Positions 38,425 through 45,650 of a stretch of DNA of 64,000 nt are shown piece by piece. How positions within the stretch are numbered: position 1 is the stretch's first letter; every line of letters begins with the position of its first letter. The DNA is from Thiotrichales bacterium (GTDB lineage: Bacteria > Pseudomonadota > Gammaproteobacteria > Francisellales > CACEW01): contig CANJUQ010000006.1 in NCBI GenBank assembly GCA_947478175.1, positions 1 to 64,000 of the forward strand. Direction: 5' to 3'. The position numbers were made by a program, and so were the translations under genes. The notes under the pieces were generated by a model that was given only the letters and a program-made list of their open reading frames with translations, had not been told where the DNA came from and did no database searches.

Positions 38425-38514
38425 ATGCAATCGATCACACTTAATCTCTTAAATATATCAAGAGAAACACCATTAGAGTTATCTTATAGCTGTAATTGTA
38501 TTTCGACTGACTAG
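38425..38514 (+). CDS. Possible 29-residue leader or precursor peptide
   Basis: ATG 38425 is preceded by AAGGGGG at good spacing. The frame encodes MQSITLNLLNISRETPLELS followed by YSCNCISTD. The peptide is short, with a Leu/Glu leader-like part and a Cys-containing end (CNC). It stands about 165 bp upstream of an unrecognised 466-residue gene with a hairpin between them. It might be an attenuation leader peptide, a precursor peptide, or a chance ORF. A longer in-frame start at 38311 exists but lacks a ribosome-binding site and crosses the post-dacA region. Confidence 0.35.
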   Translation: MQSITLNLLNISRETPLELSYSCNCISTD

Positions 38515-38550
38515 TGGTTTAAAAGACTAAAAGTCTCACTGACTTTCTAA

Positions 38551-38602
38551 GCCGCCACGCCCAATTTAATAGAATTAAATTAAGTGCGATTGGCGGCATT
38601 TT
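38551..38602 (+). terminator. Strong hairpin with T-run: terminator or attenuator
   Basis: GCCGCCA (38551-38557) pairs with TGGCGGC (38591-38597); inside, CGC/GCG and the perfect AATTTAAT-AGA-ATTAAATT stem extend it, and ATTTTTAT follows. Two mutually exclusive small hairpins (AGACT/AGTCT at 38524-38536 and AAAGTC/GACTTT at 38530-38546) lie just upstream. Position between the short ORF and the 466-residue gene suggests attenuation. Confidence 0.6.
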
Positions 38603-38680
38603 TATGCCTCCCTGTTAGACATTAATTGGCAACTTTGAAAAAGGATACGGGCCCAATTTAATTTTGAGGAGTGCGGTCCC

Positions 38681-40081
38681 ATGTTCATTGAAGCTATTAC
38701 TTCTAATTTAAAAAATTCAGTAACCCTTAGAAACTCAGAAGATCCTCCAAACCCCTATCTGGAACCTGTCCGATGGAAAAATATTTCTTACCGCGTTAGA
38801 CGGGTGAACCCTGAACTCGCCAATATTATCGACATGCTATCCCTCGAAGAAGGTTATGCTGGCTACATTGTACGATATCCGTTTGGACAAAAAATTCTTG
38901 AAAAAGGCGTTCTTCAAATACCCAACCCGTCAGGCGAATTCTTGTCCATCCATCATCCCAATCAGGATTCAAGCATTCAAAAAGACCTTGCTTATATCCG
39001 AGGCATGCCCGTTGGCTTAGTCTTGAGCAAAAGTATTGAAATGTTTCTATCTATCAATGGCCGTGAGACTCCTTTTAGCATCATGGGCCAGGGGAAAATT
39101 TTTGGGATTTGGGCTTTTTTAAATCGCGATATCTCTTGTGAACGCGGCAATATGTGGCACATCACTTCAGGTGCTCGTTCTCTTTTTATGCTCCCAAAAC
39201 TGACCGACAGCGCTTCCCATAAAAGATTGCAACGTTATTGCGGCATTGTGGCTCCTGTACCTAAAACTTTTTCGTCACATGGCAGTATTTTTACTGAGTT
39301 AGCGCAGAAACACGGCCCCCGTGAAAACGTTCATTGGTCGGCTGAGCTTCTATTTTTTTCAGCCCCCTGGGTTCGCCGACAGAAAGATCCTCTTTGGCAA
39401 GCGCTGAGGCTTTTTTTATATCAATCTGCTTGGGATTCCACTGCCTATCTACGAAATCAATTTATCTATGATGTCGAGCTCTATGCCGCCATTGAAAATA
39501 ATAATTTAAAACCCGACCCTTATCTCGTCGATACGGCTCGTCACGTGCTAAGCCTAGCAACACGAACTCAAACGGGAACTGGATTTGGAGTCGCCATGAA
39601 TGACGATGCCGCGCCTATTTCTTTTTTACAAAAAATTTACCTAGATATTTATGACTTGCCTTACGCCCCAACCCTGATGCAGCCCACTTATATTCAAAAC
39701 CCCAATCACCAACCTATTTATTATTCTCTCCATGTCCCAACTCTAGGCGGCTATTCCCCTAAAGGACGCAAACTAGCCAGTAAAAAATACAATCTTAAAG
39801 AGCTCAAATATATTCTTCAAAAAACTATCAAAGCTTTCTCAGAAAACTCTTTTGAATTACATGAGTCCCCAGTATCTCTCTATAACATTACTAAGAATCT
39901 TTCTATTCGTTATTTTCATACCGAAGAAGATAGCTTTGGAGAGATTGAACACGCTCGAAAAATCATAGATTCAGACCCCCAACTTCAAGCGCATTTGAAT
40001 AATCACCCCATCCATGATTTTTGTGAAACCAGCTTATTTCTCTGCGGTGTTATCCAGCTGTCTTTCAATAATTTTAAATAG
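38681..40081 (+). CDS. Unrecognised 466-residue cytosolic protein
   Basis: No family recognised by eye. The product starts MFIEAITSNLKNSVTLRNSE, has no signal peptide or membrane segment, and is rich in aromatic residues and prolines. Distinctive stretches are WKNISYRVRRVNPELANIID (about 32-51), MWHITSGARSLFMLPKLTD (about 160-178), FLYQSAWDSTAYLRNQFIYD (about 246-265) and QTGTGFGVAMNDDAAP. These read like a conserved globular enzyme or a large DUF rather than random sequence. A GGAG site precedes ATG 38681. Expression may be controlled by the upstream short ORF and hairpin. A secreted effector is another possibility, but nothing in the sequence proves it. Confidence 0.8.
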   Translation: MFIEAITSNLKNSVTLRNSEDPPNPYLEPVRWKNISYRVRRVNPELANIIDMLSLEEGYAGYIVRYPFGQKILEKGVLQIPNPSGEFLSIHHPNQDSSIQKDLAYIRGMPVGLVLSKSIEMFLSINGRETPFSIMGQGKIFGIWAFLNRDISCERGNMWHITSGARSLFMLPKLTDSASHKRLQRYCGIVAPVPKTFSSHGSIFTELAQKHGPRENVHWSAELLFFSAPWVRRQKDPLWQALRLFLYQSAWDSTAYLRNQFIYDVELYAAIENNNLKPDPYLVDTARHVLSLATRTQTGTGFGVAMNDDAAPISFLQKIYLDIYDLPYAPTLMQPTYIQNPNHQPIYYSLHVPTLGGYSPKGRKLASKKYNLKELKYILQKTIKAFSENSFELHESPVSLYNITKNLSIRYFHTEEDSFGEIEHARKIIDSDPQLQAHLNNHPIHDFCETSLFLCGVIQLSFNNFK

Positions 40082-40092
40082 CTTTTAAATAA

Positions 40093-40121
40093 TTGAATAC
40101 GGGCGACCTATCTGGTATAAA
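40093..40121 (+). promoter_or_regulatory. Promoter of rpmB-rpmG
   Basis: TTGAAT (40093-40098), a 17-nt spacer and TATAAA (40116-40121), 35 bp before the rpmB start: a near-consensus sigma70 promoter. A GGGCG...CGCCC-TTTTT hairpin overlaps it and may terminate the preceding gene. Confidence 0.7.
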
Positions 40122-40155
40122 GACGCCCTTTTTACGGATCGAGTAAGGAACTATT

Positions 40156-40392
40156 GTGGCAAAAGTTTGTCAATTAACGGGTAAGAGACCCATGGTTGGA
40201 AATAAAGTTTCCCATGCCAATAACAAAACCAAGCGTCGTTTTCTGCCAAATTTGCAGTTTCATCGCTTTTGGGTTCCCAGTGAGAATCGCTATGTGAAAC
40301 TACGTGTTTCCTGCAAAGCAATGCGCACTATCGACAAAAATGGCATCGAAGTTGTCTTAGCTGAGATGCTCGCCAACGGCGTCAAATTTTAA
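40156..40392 (+). CDS. rpmB: 50S ribosomal protein L28
   Basis: A 78-residue L28 starting at GTG 40156 behind a TAAGGAA ribosome-binding site. [20 protein letters not shown] and [20 protein letters not shown] are the L28 signatures; the C-terminus ends in the usual [16 protein letters not shown]. Length equals E. coli L28. First gene of the standard rpmB-rpmG pair, expressed from the promoter at 40093-40121. Confidence 0.97.
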   Translation: MAKVCQLTGKRPMVGNKVSHANNKTKRRFLPNLQFHRFWVPSENRYVKLRVSCKAMRTIDKNGIEVVLAEMLANGVKF

Positions 40393-40424
40393 TTTTAAGT
40401 TTTTAGAATCTAAGGAGTCCTTCC

Positions 40425-40595
40425 ATGGCCAAGAAAGGAAAAGTTGAAAAAATTCGTATGGTTTCTTCTGCAGGGACTGGACATTTTTATACAACTCAAA
40501 AAAATAAACAAAATACCCCAGACAAACTAGAGCTTTCTAAGTTTGACCCCGTAGTTCGTAAGCATGTGGCTTATAAAGAATCCAAAATCAAATAA
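40425..40595 (+). CDS. rpmG: 50S ribosomal protein L33
   Basis: A 56-residue protein: [20 protein letters not shown] then [20 protein letters not shown] and [16 protein letters not shown], an unmistakable L33 of the zinc-independent (C-minus) type, without cysteines. AAGGAGT lies 8 nt before the ATG. It follows rpmB by 32 bp and is closed by a terminator at 40635-40657. Confidence 0.97.
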   Translation: MAKKGKVEKIRMVSSAGTGHFYTTQKNKQNTPDKLELSKFDPVVRKHVAYKESKIK

Positions 40596-40634
40596 TTAAT
40601 TTTTTGATTTAGATAAAATTATCAAATTGTAAGA

Positions 40635-40657
40635 GCGGCCAGCAGGTCGCTTTTTTT
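40635..40657 (+). terminator. Intrinsic terminator of rpmB-rpmG
   Basis: GCGGCC-AGCA-GGTCGC, 6-bp stem with one G-U pair, followed by seven T. Confidence 0.85.
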
Positions 40658-40736
40658 ATTTTTATTGAACAATCAAGATATCTCGATAAAATCCAGCCCC
40701 ACTTGAAACCAGCCATGGATGACTTGAAGGATTAAT

Positions 40737-41024
40737 ATGAATTTTTCTGAACTTCTGCGATATCGAGTTTCTTTGATAAATGTCTTTGAAGAATACGGCG
40801 TGGCTTCTCCTCGAGTTTTTGGCTCAACAGTAAGCGGCTCAGCTACCACTGAGAGCGATGTCGATTTTTTGGTTTCATGGCCTGTTCAACACAGCCTAAT
40901 AGACAGAATTAGATTAAAAAACAGACTTGAATCTATTTTAAGTACACACGTAGATTTACTTACAGATCAGACGATTCACCCCTTGATCCGCGAATCTGTC
41001 ACTCGGGAAGCAAGACCCATATGA
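40737..41024 (+). CDS. mntA: MntA-like minimal nucleotidyltransferase antitoxin
   Basis: A 95-residue minimal nucleotidyltransferase with GSTVSGSATTESDVDFLV (about 31-48), the GSx10DxD signature. In characterised MntA/HepT pairs this protein is the antitoxin and polyadenylylates a Tyr of HepT to inactivate it. The gene overlaps the HepT gene by 4 nt (ATGA). Preceding DNA shows a modest ribosome-binding site (GAAGGATTAAT). The pair sits between rpmG and folA. Confidence 0.88.
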   Translation: MNFSELLRYRVSLINVFEEYGVASPRVFGSTVSGSATTESDVDFLVSWPVQHSLIDRIRLKNRLESILSTHVDLLTDQTIHPLIRESVTREARPI

Positions 41025-41368
41025 AAGATCCTCGCTTGTATCTAACGCATATCTTGGAATGTGTTGAACGTATTGAGCTTTACACAAAAGATGGAAAAGA
41101 AGAATTCTTAGCCAGTATTCAAATTCAGGATTCCGTTTATCGGAATTTTGAAATTATTGGAGAGGCCAGCAAACGGGTTTCCATTGAAATGAAAACGATC
41201 TCACCTGAAGTTCCATGGAAAGATATCGCTGGATTTAGGGATGTCTTAATTCACCAGTATGACGGCATAGACCCTAATGAAGTCTGGGCCGTCATAGCAG
41301 AATATTTGCCTGGTTTAAAAGTTTCTTTAGTTAGATTAATGGCTCTAGCCAAGATCCAAGCGCAATAA
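41021..41368 (+). CDS. hepT: HepT-like RNase toxin (HEPN/DUF86)
   Basis: A 115-residue HEPN-domain protein. FRDVLIHQYDGID (about 77-89) holds the RX4HXY active-site and modification motif, with the Arg and His for RNase activity and the Tyr that MntA adenylylates in known systems. NFEIIGEASKRVS is also typical of DUF86. Forms a type VII TA unit with the overlapping upstream gene. Ends 9 bp before convergent folA. Confidence 0.9.
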   Translation: MKDPRLYLTHILECVERIELYTKDGKEEFLASIQIQDSVYRNFEIIGEASKRVSIEMKTISPEVPWKDIAGFRDVLIHQYDGIDPNEVWAVIAEYLPGLKVSLVRLMALAKIQAQ

Positions 41369-41377
41369 GCTTTTCCC

Positions 41378-41899
41378 CTACGATTTCACCCATTCTGTGA
41401 ACACACAGTCATGATCATTCTCAGCATCTTTCCCATAGAATTCAGACTGGCTTAATTTCCAAAGATTTTTATTAAATTCTGGAAAAAACGCATCGCCATT
41501 AGCTATCTCAGCGTCTACTTGGGTTAGGTATAACTTCGAAGCGATTGGCAAAAATAATTGATAAATCTGCTCGCCCCCAATGATCATAATTTCTGGGTCT
41601 TCCCATGTCTCTAGAACTTTTAAAGATTCTAAAGACTCTAATAATTTAACAGCCTCTTGAAGATCATGAACAATCTCGACCCCTTCAAATTTAAAATTTA
41701 AATCTCTTGTCAGAACAATATTTCGTCTTTTGGGTAACGCTCTCCCAATAGATTCAAATGTTTTACGGCCCATTAAAACAGGCTTACCTAGAGTCAATGC
41801 TCGAAAATGGGCGAGATCTTTTTTTAGAGTCCAGGGAAGTTTGCCCTGACAACCAATGACATAATTTTTAGATAACGCAGCAATCAAAGAAATTTTCAT
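41378..41899 (-). CDS. folA: Dihydrofolate reductase
   Basis: Regenerates tetrahydrofolate from the dihydrofolate made by ThyA. The 173-residue protein begins MKISLIAALSKNYVIGCQGK and contains LPWTLKKDLAHFRALTLGKP (substrate-site Asp replaced in position by the DLAHF helix pattern typical of DHFR), VLMGRKTFESIGRALPKRRN, IMIIGGEQIYQLFLP and the terminal CVFTEW-type strand. Slightly longer than E. coli FolA (159), with an insertion around LESLESLKVLETWEDPE. Third gene of lgt-thyA-folA. Confidence 0.95.
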   Translation of the reverse strand: MKISLIAALSKNYVIGCQGKLPWTLKKDLAHFRALTLGKPVLMGRKTFESIGRALPKRRNIVLTRDLNFKFEGVEIVHDLQEAVKLLESLESLKVLETWEDPEIMIIGGEQIYQLFLPIASKLYLTQVDAEIANGDAFFPEFNKNLWKLSQSEFYGKDAENDHDCVFTEWVKS

Positions 41900-41914
41900 A
41901 TTTTTTTAATCTAA

Positions 41915-42709
41915 TCAAACCGCAATCGGCGCTTTAATAGACTCATGATATCGATAGTTAACTAATTCAAAATCTTCTAAGCCATAACTAAAAATATCTT
42001 TAGGCCGTCTTTTAATTCTTAAAGTCGGCAATGGGAAAGGCTGACGAGAAAGCTGCTTAGCAACCTGCTCATAGTGATTCGAATAAATATGGCAGTCACC
42101 ACCAGACCACACAAAGTCACCCGGCTCTAAATCACACTGTTGCGCAATCATGCAAGTTAATAGGGCATACGACGCAATATTAAAAGGCACGCCCAAGAAC
42201 GCATCCGCTGATCTTTGCATCAACTGGCAAGAAAGCCTTCCATTGGCGACATAAAACTGAAAAAAGGCATGACAAGGTGGCAAGGCCATTTTGTCTAATT
42301 CCCCCACATTCCAAGCAGACACAATCATTCGCCTGGAATCCGGATTGGTTTTAATCTGAGAAATTAAATCACTGATTTGATCAATCACGCGACCATCAGC
42401 CGTTTTCCAAGAACGCCATTGAGAACCATAAACAGGACCAAGATTGCCATTCTCATCCGCCCATTCGTCCCAGATATGCACGCCGTTCTCGACTAAATAT
42501 TTAATATTCGTATCGCCATTGAGAAACCATAAGAGCTCACAAATCACGCCTTTCATAAATAATTTCTTAGTTGTCATGGCGGGAAAACTTTGACCCAAAT
42601 CAAATCGCATCTGATGACCAAAAATACTTAAAGTCCCTGTCCCAGTTCGATCTTTTTTCTCAGCGCCTTCGTTTTTAATACGGCGTAAAAAATCTAAATA
42701 AGTTTTCAT
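41915..42709 (-). CDS. thyA: Thymidylate synthase ThyA
   Basis: Makes dTMP from dUMP with methylene-THF. Start ATG 42709 gives 264 residues, exactly the E. coli length: [40 protein letters not shown], the nucleophilic Cys in [40 protein letters not shown] and [10 protein letters not shown]. The start overlaps the lgt stop by 4 nt, so a longer upstream frame is not needed. Operon with folA downstream, giving coordinated dTMP synthesis and folate recycling; dut at 53.6 kb supplies dUMP. Confidence 0.98.
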   Translation of the reverse strand: MKTYLDFLRRIKNEGAEKKDRTGTGTLSIFGHQMRFDLGQSFPAMTTKKLFMKGVICELLWFLNGDTNIKYLVENGVHIWDEWADENGNLGPVYGSQWRSWKTADGRVIDQISDLISQIKTNPDSRRMIVSAWNVGELDKMALPPCHAFFQFYVANGRLSCQLMQRSADAFLGVPFNIASYALLTCMIAQQCDLEPGDFVWSGGDCHIYSNHYEQVAKQLSRQPFPLPTLRIKRRPKDIFSYGLEDFELVNYRYHESIKAPIAV

Positions 42710-43521
42710 GATTTTTTTTCTCCCTCTAAACAATAAGATCTAAAAAATATCAAAAGACCCAGAATTAACATGGGAATGCACAATAACTGGCCCATGGTGA
42801 GCCATCCAAATCCAACAAAGCCCAGCTGGGCATCGGGCTGTCTAAAAAATTCCAGAAAAAATCTAATTAATCCATAACAGATTAAAAATAATCCTGACAC
42901 TCTCATTCGAGGACGAGGTTTTCGAGAATAAATCCAGAGAATTAAAAACAATAAAATCCCTTCACCTGCGAATTCAAATAACTCTGACGGATATCTGGGA
43001 TCAGGCCCTCCGTTGGGATACACCATGCCAATCCAGTTAGCTATCTGGGGTGAGTTAATTACTCGGCCAAATAATTCGCCATTGATAAAATTCCCAATTC
43101 GTCCCGCAGCTAAGCCAATTGGGACCAAAGGCGCATAGAAATCCATGACATCGAAAAAATAAAAATTATGTTTTTTGGCTAATAAATAAGCCGCTAGTAA
43201 AACCCCTAATAATCCTCCATGAAACGACATGCCACCGTCCCATAAATAAAAAATCTCTAACGGATGATGAGCGTAATACATCAAGTTATAAAACAAAACA
43301 TAGCCAATCCTACCGCCTAGAATCACCCCAATGGCGCCGTAAAATAACCCATCTGTGACCCACTCTTGTTTTCTTAAAGCCGGCTGCCAGGGTTGCTTAG
43401 ATCTGAGAGATCCCAGAATCCAAACGCCCAAAAACCCAATGATGTACATCAGGCCATACCAATGAATTTTAAAAGGCCCCAAAGCAAGGGCGATGGGATT
43501 AATTTCGGGGTAAGTCAGCAT
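42706..43521 (-). CDS. lgt: Prolipoprotein diacylglyceryl transferase Lgt
   Basis: Inner-membrane enzyme that attaches diacylglycerol to the lipobox cysteine. The 271-residue protein has about seven membrane segments. It contains [20 protein letters not shown] (with essential His), [20 protein letters not shown] (the Lgt signature) and [20 protein letters not shown]. Order lgt-thyA is common in gammaproteobacteria and the genes overlap by 4 nt here. Confidence 0.97.
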   Translation of the reverse strand: MLTYPEINPIALALGPFKIHWYGLMYIIGFLGVWILGSLRSKQPWQPALRKQEWVTDGLFYGAIGVILGGRIGYVLFYNLMYYAHHPLEIFYLWDGGMSFHGGLLGVLLAAYLLAKKHNFYFFDVMDFYAPLVPIGLAAGRIGNFINGELFGRVINSPQIANWIGMVYPNGGPDPRYPSELFEFAGEGILLFLILWIYSRKPRPRMRVSGLFLICYGLIRFFLEFFRQPDAQLGFVGFGWLTMGQLLCIPMLILGLLIFFRSYCLEGEKKS

Positions 43522-43612
43522 GGGGGCAATAGTAATTTACACAGATAAAAAGGGCCGAGACTTTAACATTGAGGCTTTTGAAATACGAATGAAAATTAAA
43601 CAATAAAGAACC

Positions 43613-43641
43613 TTGACTATGTATATCAAATAATATACAAA
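43613..43641 (+). promoter_or_regulatory. Promoter with embedded operator for the BrnT/BrnA pair
   Basis: TTGACT (43613-43618), a 17-nt spacer and TACAAA (43636-43641). Between and across the -10 lies a perfect inverted repeat GTATAT-CAAATA-ATATAC (43621-43638). BrnA antitoxins autorepress, and a dyad inside the promoter is the expected site. Confidence 0.6.
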
Positions 43642-43680
43642 TACGCTCTCTTGAAAACTCAATTGACTCATAAAGGCCTT

Positions 43681-44007
43681 ATGAAAACTGTTCGTTGGAA
43701 TCCTGACAAAGCAAAAGCAATTAAAGAAACCAGAGGCATTGATTTTGATAAACTTGCTTTATTAATCGAAGAAGGTGAGTTGCTAGGAACCATCAAAGTT
43801 CCTAGCCGAGAAAATCAAAAAATGTTTTTGGTGAACTACGATGATTACCTCGTTTGTGTTCCCTTTGTTGAAGATTCCCAGGAGATTTTCTTAAAGACTG
43901 CTTATAAAAATCGAAAATTAAATAAATTATTAGCCCCTCATATCGGAGATAATCATGACAACAAGACGCCCAGCAAGAAAAATAAAAGACCAAAAAATCA
44001 AAATTGA
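43681..44007 (+). CDS. BrnT-like toxin
   Basis: A 108-residue protein starting at ATG 43681 (AAAGG just upstream; the frame extends to a TTG at 43651 without a better signal). VRWNPDKAKAIKETRGIDFD and FLKTAYKNRKLNKLL match the BrnT-type RNase fold, where a WD/NPxKA start, a mid-protein strand and a C-terminal Arg/Lys helix are typical. The C-terminal 25 residues are basic and come from the region overlapping the antitoxin gene. Growth inhibition by RNA cleavage is inferred from the family. Confidence 0.7.
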   Translation: MKTVRWNPDKAKAIKETRGIDFDKLALLIEEGELLGTIKVPSRENQKMFLVNYDDYLVCVPFVEDSQEIFLKTAYKNRKLNKLLAPHIGDNHDNKTPSKKNKRPKNQN

Positions 44008-44296
44008 TTTGACCCAATTAGAGCCTCTTGATTCTTTAGAGCCCGATGAAAAAGCCTTACATCGCGCTTTGCAAAAAGGGGAATTTATTTTTGATGGCAG
44101 TGAAAAAACGCTCGAACACTATGCAGAGATTTTTGCCAATAGCAGCAAACAACGACAAGCCATTAGCCTTCGGATTCCAACTCAAGATTATTTAGCCATC
44201 AAAGCAAAAGCCGCCGAACAAGGCTTGCCCTATCAAGCGCTGATTAATTCCGTAATTCATCGATATATCACTGGAGCATTGAAAGAAGCGTCTTAG
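43955..44296 (+). CDS. BrnA-like antitoxin with CopG/RHH end
   Basis: A 113-residue protein whose C-terminus SLRIPTQDYLAIKAKAAEQG then LPYQALINSVIHRYITG is the ribbon-helix-helix form seen in BrnA and CopG-like antitoxins. The N-terminal half is charged and probably wraps the toxin. It overlaps the toxin gene by 53 nt in another frame, longer than typical. A palindromic repeat lies 27 bp after the stop. Confidence 0.8.
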   Translation: MTTRRPARKIKDQKIKIDLTQLEPLDSLEPDEKALHRALQKGEFIFDGSEKTLEHYAEIFANSSKQRQAISLRIPTQDYLAIKAKAAEQGLPYQALINSVIHRYITGALKEAS

Positions 44297-44323
44297 CAAA
44301 TAGCGGTTTTCTTAGTCGTGATA

Positions 44324-44348
44324 GGGCGAATACAAGATTCGCCCCTAC
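44324..44348. repeat. Dispersed palindromic repeat, copy 3
   Basis: Identical 25-nt core to 33786-33810 (GGGCGAAT-ACAAG-ATTCGCCC then CTAC). Located between convergent brnA-like and truB genes. Confidence 0.85.
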
Positions 44349-44368
44349 AAGAAAATCTCATTATTTTT

Positions 44369-45283
44369 TCAATCCGTGACTAAAAACTTCCGCCAGCAAA
44401 GTTTCCCCTGCTGAGCTTCACCAAATCCAATAATATTGCCTTCGGATTTTAAAAAGAGATGTCCAGAAATATCTTTTGGAATAGAAATCTTGGGAGATTT
44501 ACCCTGTAGTAAAAAATCAAACTCTTGCTTAGATATTTCTATGACAGGCCAATCTAAAGCTTGCTCCAGAGTCAAAATATATTTTTCTGGATTCGCCAAA
44601 ATTTGCTCTTCCGTATGCATCTGTTCTTCACGCCACGGCCCGCAAGCAATTCTTCTGAGAGAACTCAGATGACCCACAGTTCCCAAGGCTTTCGAAATAT
44701 CTTCACCCAAGGTTCTAATATAAGTTCCCTTGGAACAGCTAATCATTAGATCTAAATAATCCGATCCAAATTCTTTTAAATCTATTTGATAAATCTCAAT
44801 CTCTCGGGGCTCTCGTTCAATTTCTATGCCCTCTCGAGCCAATTGATACAAGGCTTTTCCATCTTTCTTTAAGGCAGAATACATGGGTGGGATCTGGGAT
44901 TGTTTTCCTAAAAAATTCAAAAGAATTTTGTCTAATTTATTTTTATCTAATTCAGGAATGGGCTGGGTGTTAATCACTTCGCCCTCAAGATCACCCGTCG
45001 ATCTTTGCTGGCCTAGCGCAATGCGAGTTTGATAAGTCTTAGAGCCGTCTAAAAAATAAGAACACAGCTGAGTCGCTTTGCCAAAACACAACGGCAGCAT
45101 GCCGGTTGCCAGGGGGTCCAACGTTCCGGTATGACCCATTTTTTTGATTTTTAAACCCTTGCGGATTCTTTGCATGGCAGTATTAGATGAAAGCGAGTCA
45201 CCTCGTTTGTCTAATAAAATAATGCCAAAAGAGGGTCTGGGATTTGAATTTAAATTTGAATCTGAATTAGGAATTTTGTTCAT
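44369..45283 (-). CDS. truB: tRNA pseudouridine(55) synthase TruB
   Basis: Forms pseudouridine 55 in the T-loop of all elongator tRNAs. The 304-residue protein has FGIILLDKRGDSLSSNTAMQ, the catalytic Asp in GHTGTLDPLATGMLPLCFGK, QTRIALGQQRSTGDLEG, SALKKDGKALYQLAREG and SKGTYIRTLGEDI. ATG 45283 was chosen over an in-frame TTG at 45304: it sits behind GTGAGG and gives a short overlap with rbfA. Last gene of the rimP-to-truB run; rpsO and pnp, which often follow, are absent from this spot. Confidence 0.96.
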   Translation of the reverse strand: MNKIPNSDSNLNSNPRPSFGIILLDKRGDSLSSNTAMQRIRKGLKIKKMGHTGTLDPLATGMLPLCFGKATQLCSYFLDGSKTYQTRIALGQQRSTGDLEGEVINTQPIPELDKNKLDKILLNFLGKQSQIPPMYSALKKDGKALYQLAREGIEIEREPREIEIYQIDLKEFGSDYLDLMISCSKGTYIRTLGEDISKALGTVGHLSSLRRIACGPWREEQMHTEEQILANPEKYILTLEQALDWPVIEISKQEFDFLLQGKSPKISIPKDISGHLFLKSEGNIIGFGEAQQGKLCWRKFLVTD

Positions 45284-45629
45284 CCTCACGTCTTGCTTTG
45301 TCAATTAAAGCCGACATTTTCGACCCATATTCACTGGTTTCATCTCGAGTAAAGTGCAGCTCTGGGACCATTCTTAAATCCATTTCTTTGGCTAAAAGAC
45401 GCCGTAAATAAGGCCCCGCTTTTTTCAAAGCTTCTAACGCTGCCAATAATTTTTCATCAGGGCCCAAATAAGAAACAAAAATCTTGGCATGCGCCAAATC
45501 TTTAGAAACTTCGACCCCAGAGATAGACACAAGCTTAAGCCTCGGGTCTTGGACTTCTTTCAATAATTGAGAAGCCAAGACTCGTTGGATCATGTCTCCA
45601 ATGCGTAATAACCGGGATTCGCTGGCCAT
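45267..45629 (-). CDS. rbfA: Ribosome-binding factor A
   Basis: Assists late 30S maturation (16S 5' processing), important in the cold. A 120-residue KH-like protein: LLRIGDMIQRVLASQLLKEV, QDPRLKLVSISGVEVSKDLA, HAKIFVSYLG and LRMVPELHFTRDETSEYGSK are the standard RbfA blocks. Lies 21 bp after infB and overlaps the start of truB. Confidence 0.97.
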   Translation of the reverse strand: MASESRLLRIGDMIQRVLASQLLKEVQDPRLKLVSISGVEVSKDLAHAKIFVSYLGPDEKLLAALEALKKAGPYLRRLLAKEMDLRMVPELHFTRDETSEYGSKMSALIDKARREDEQNS

Positions 45630-45650
45630 TTTTTCTATCTCTTATTTTTA

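Noticed and set aside
45284..45304. TTG start seven codons upstream for TruB
   Set aside because: ATG 45283 with GTGAGG is the better signal, and the added residues are not conserved in the family as I know it.
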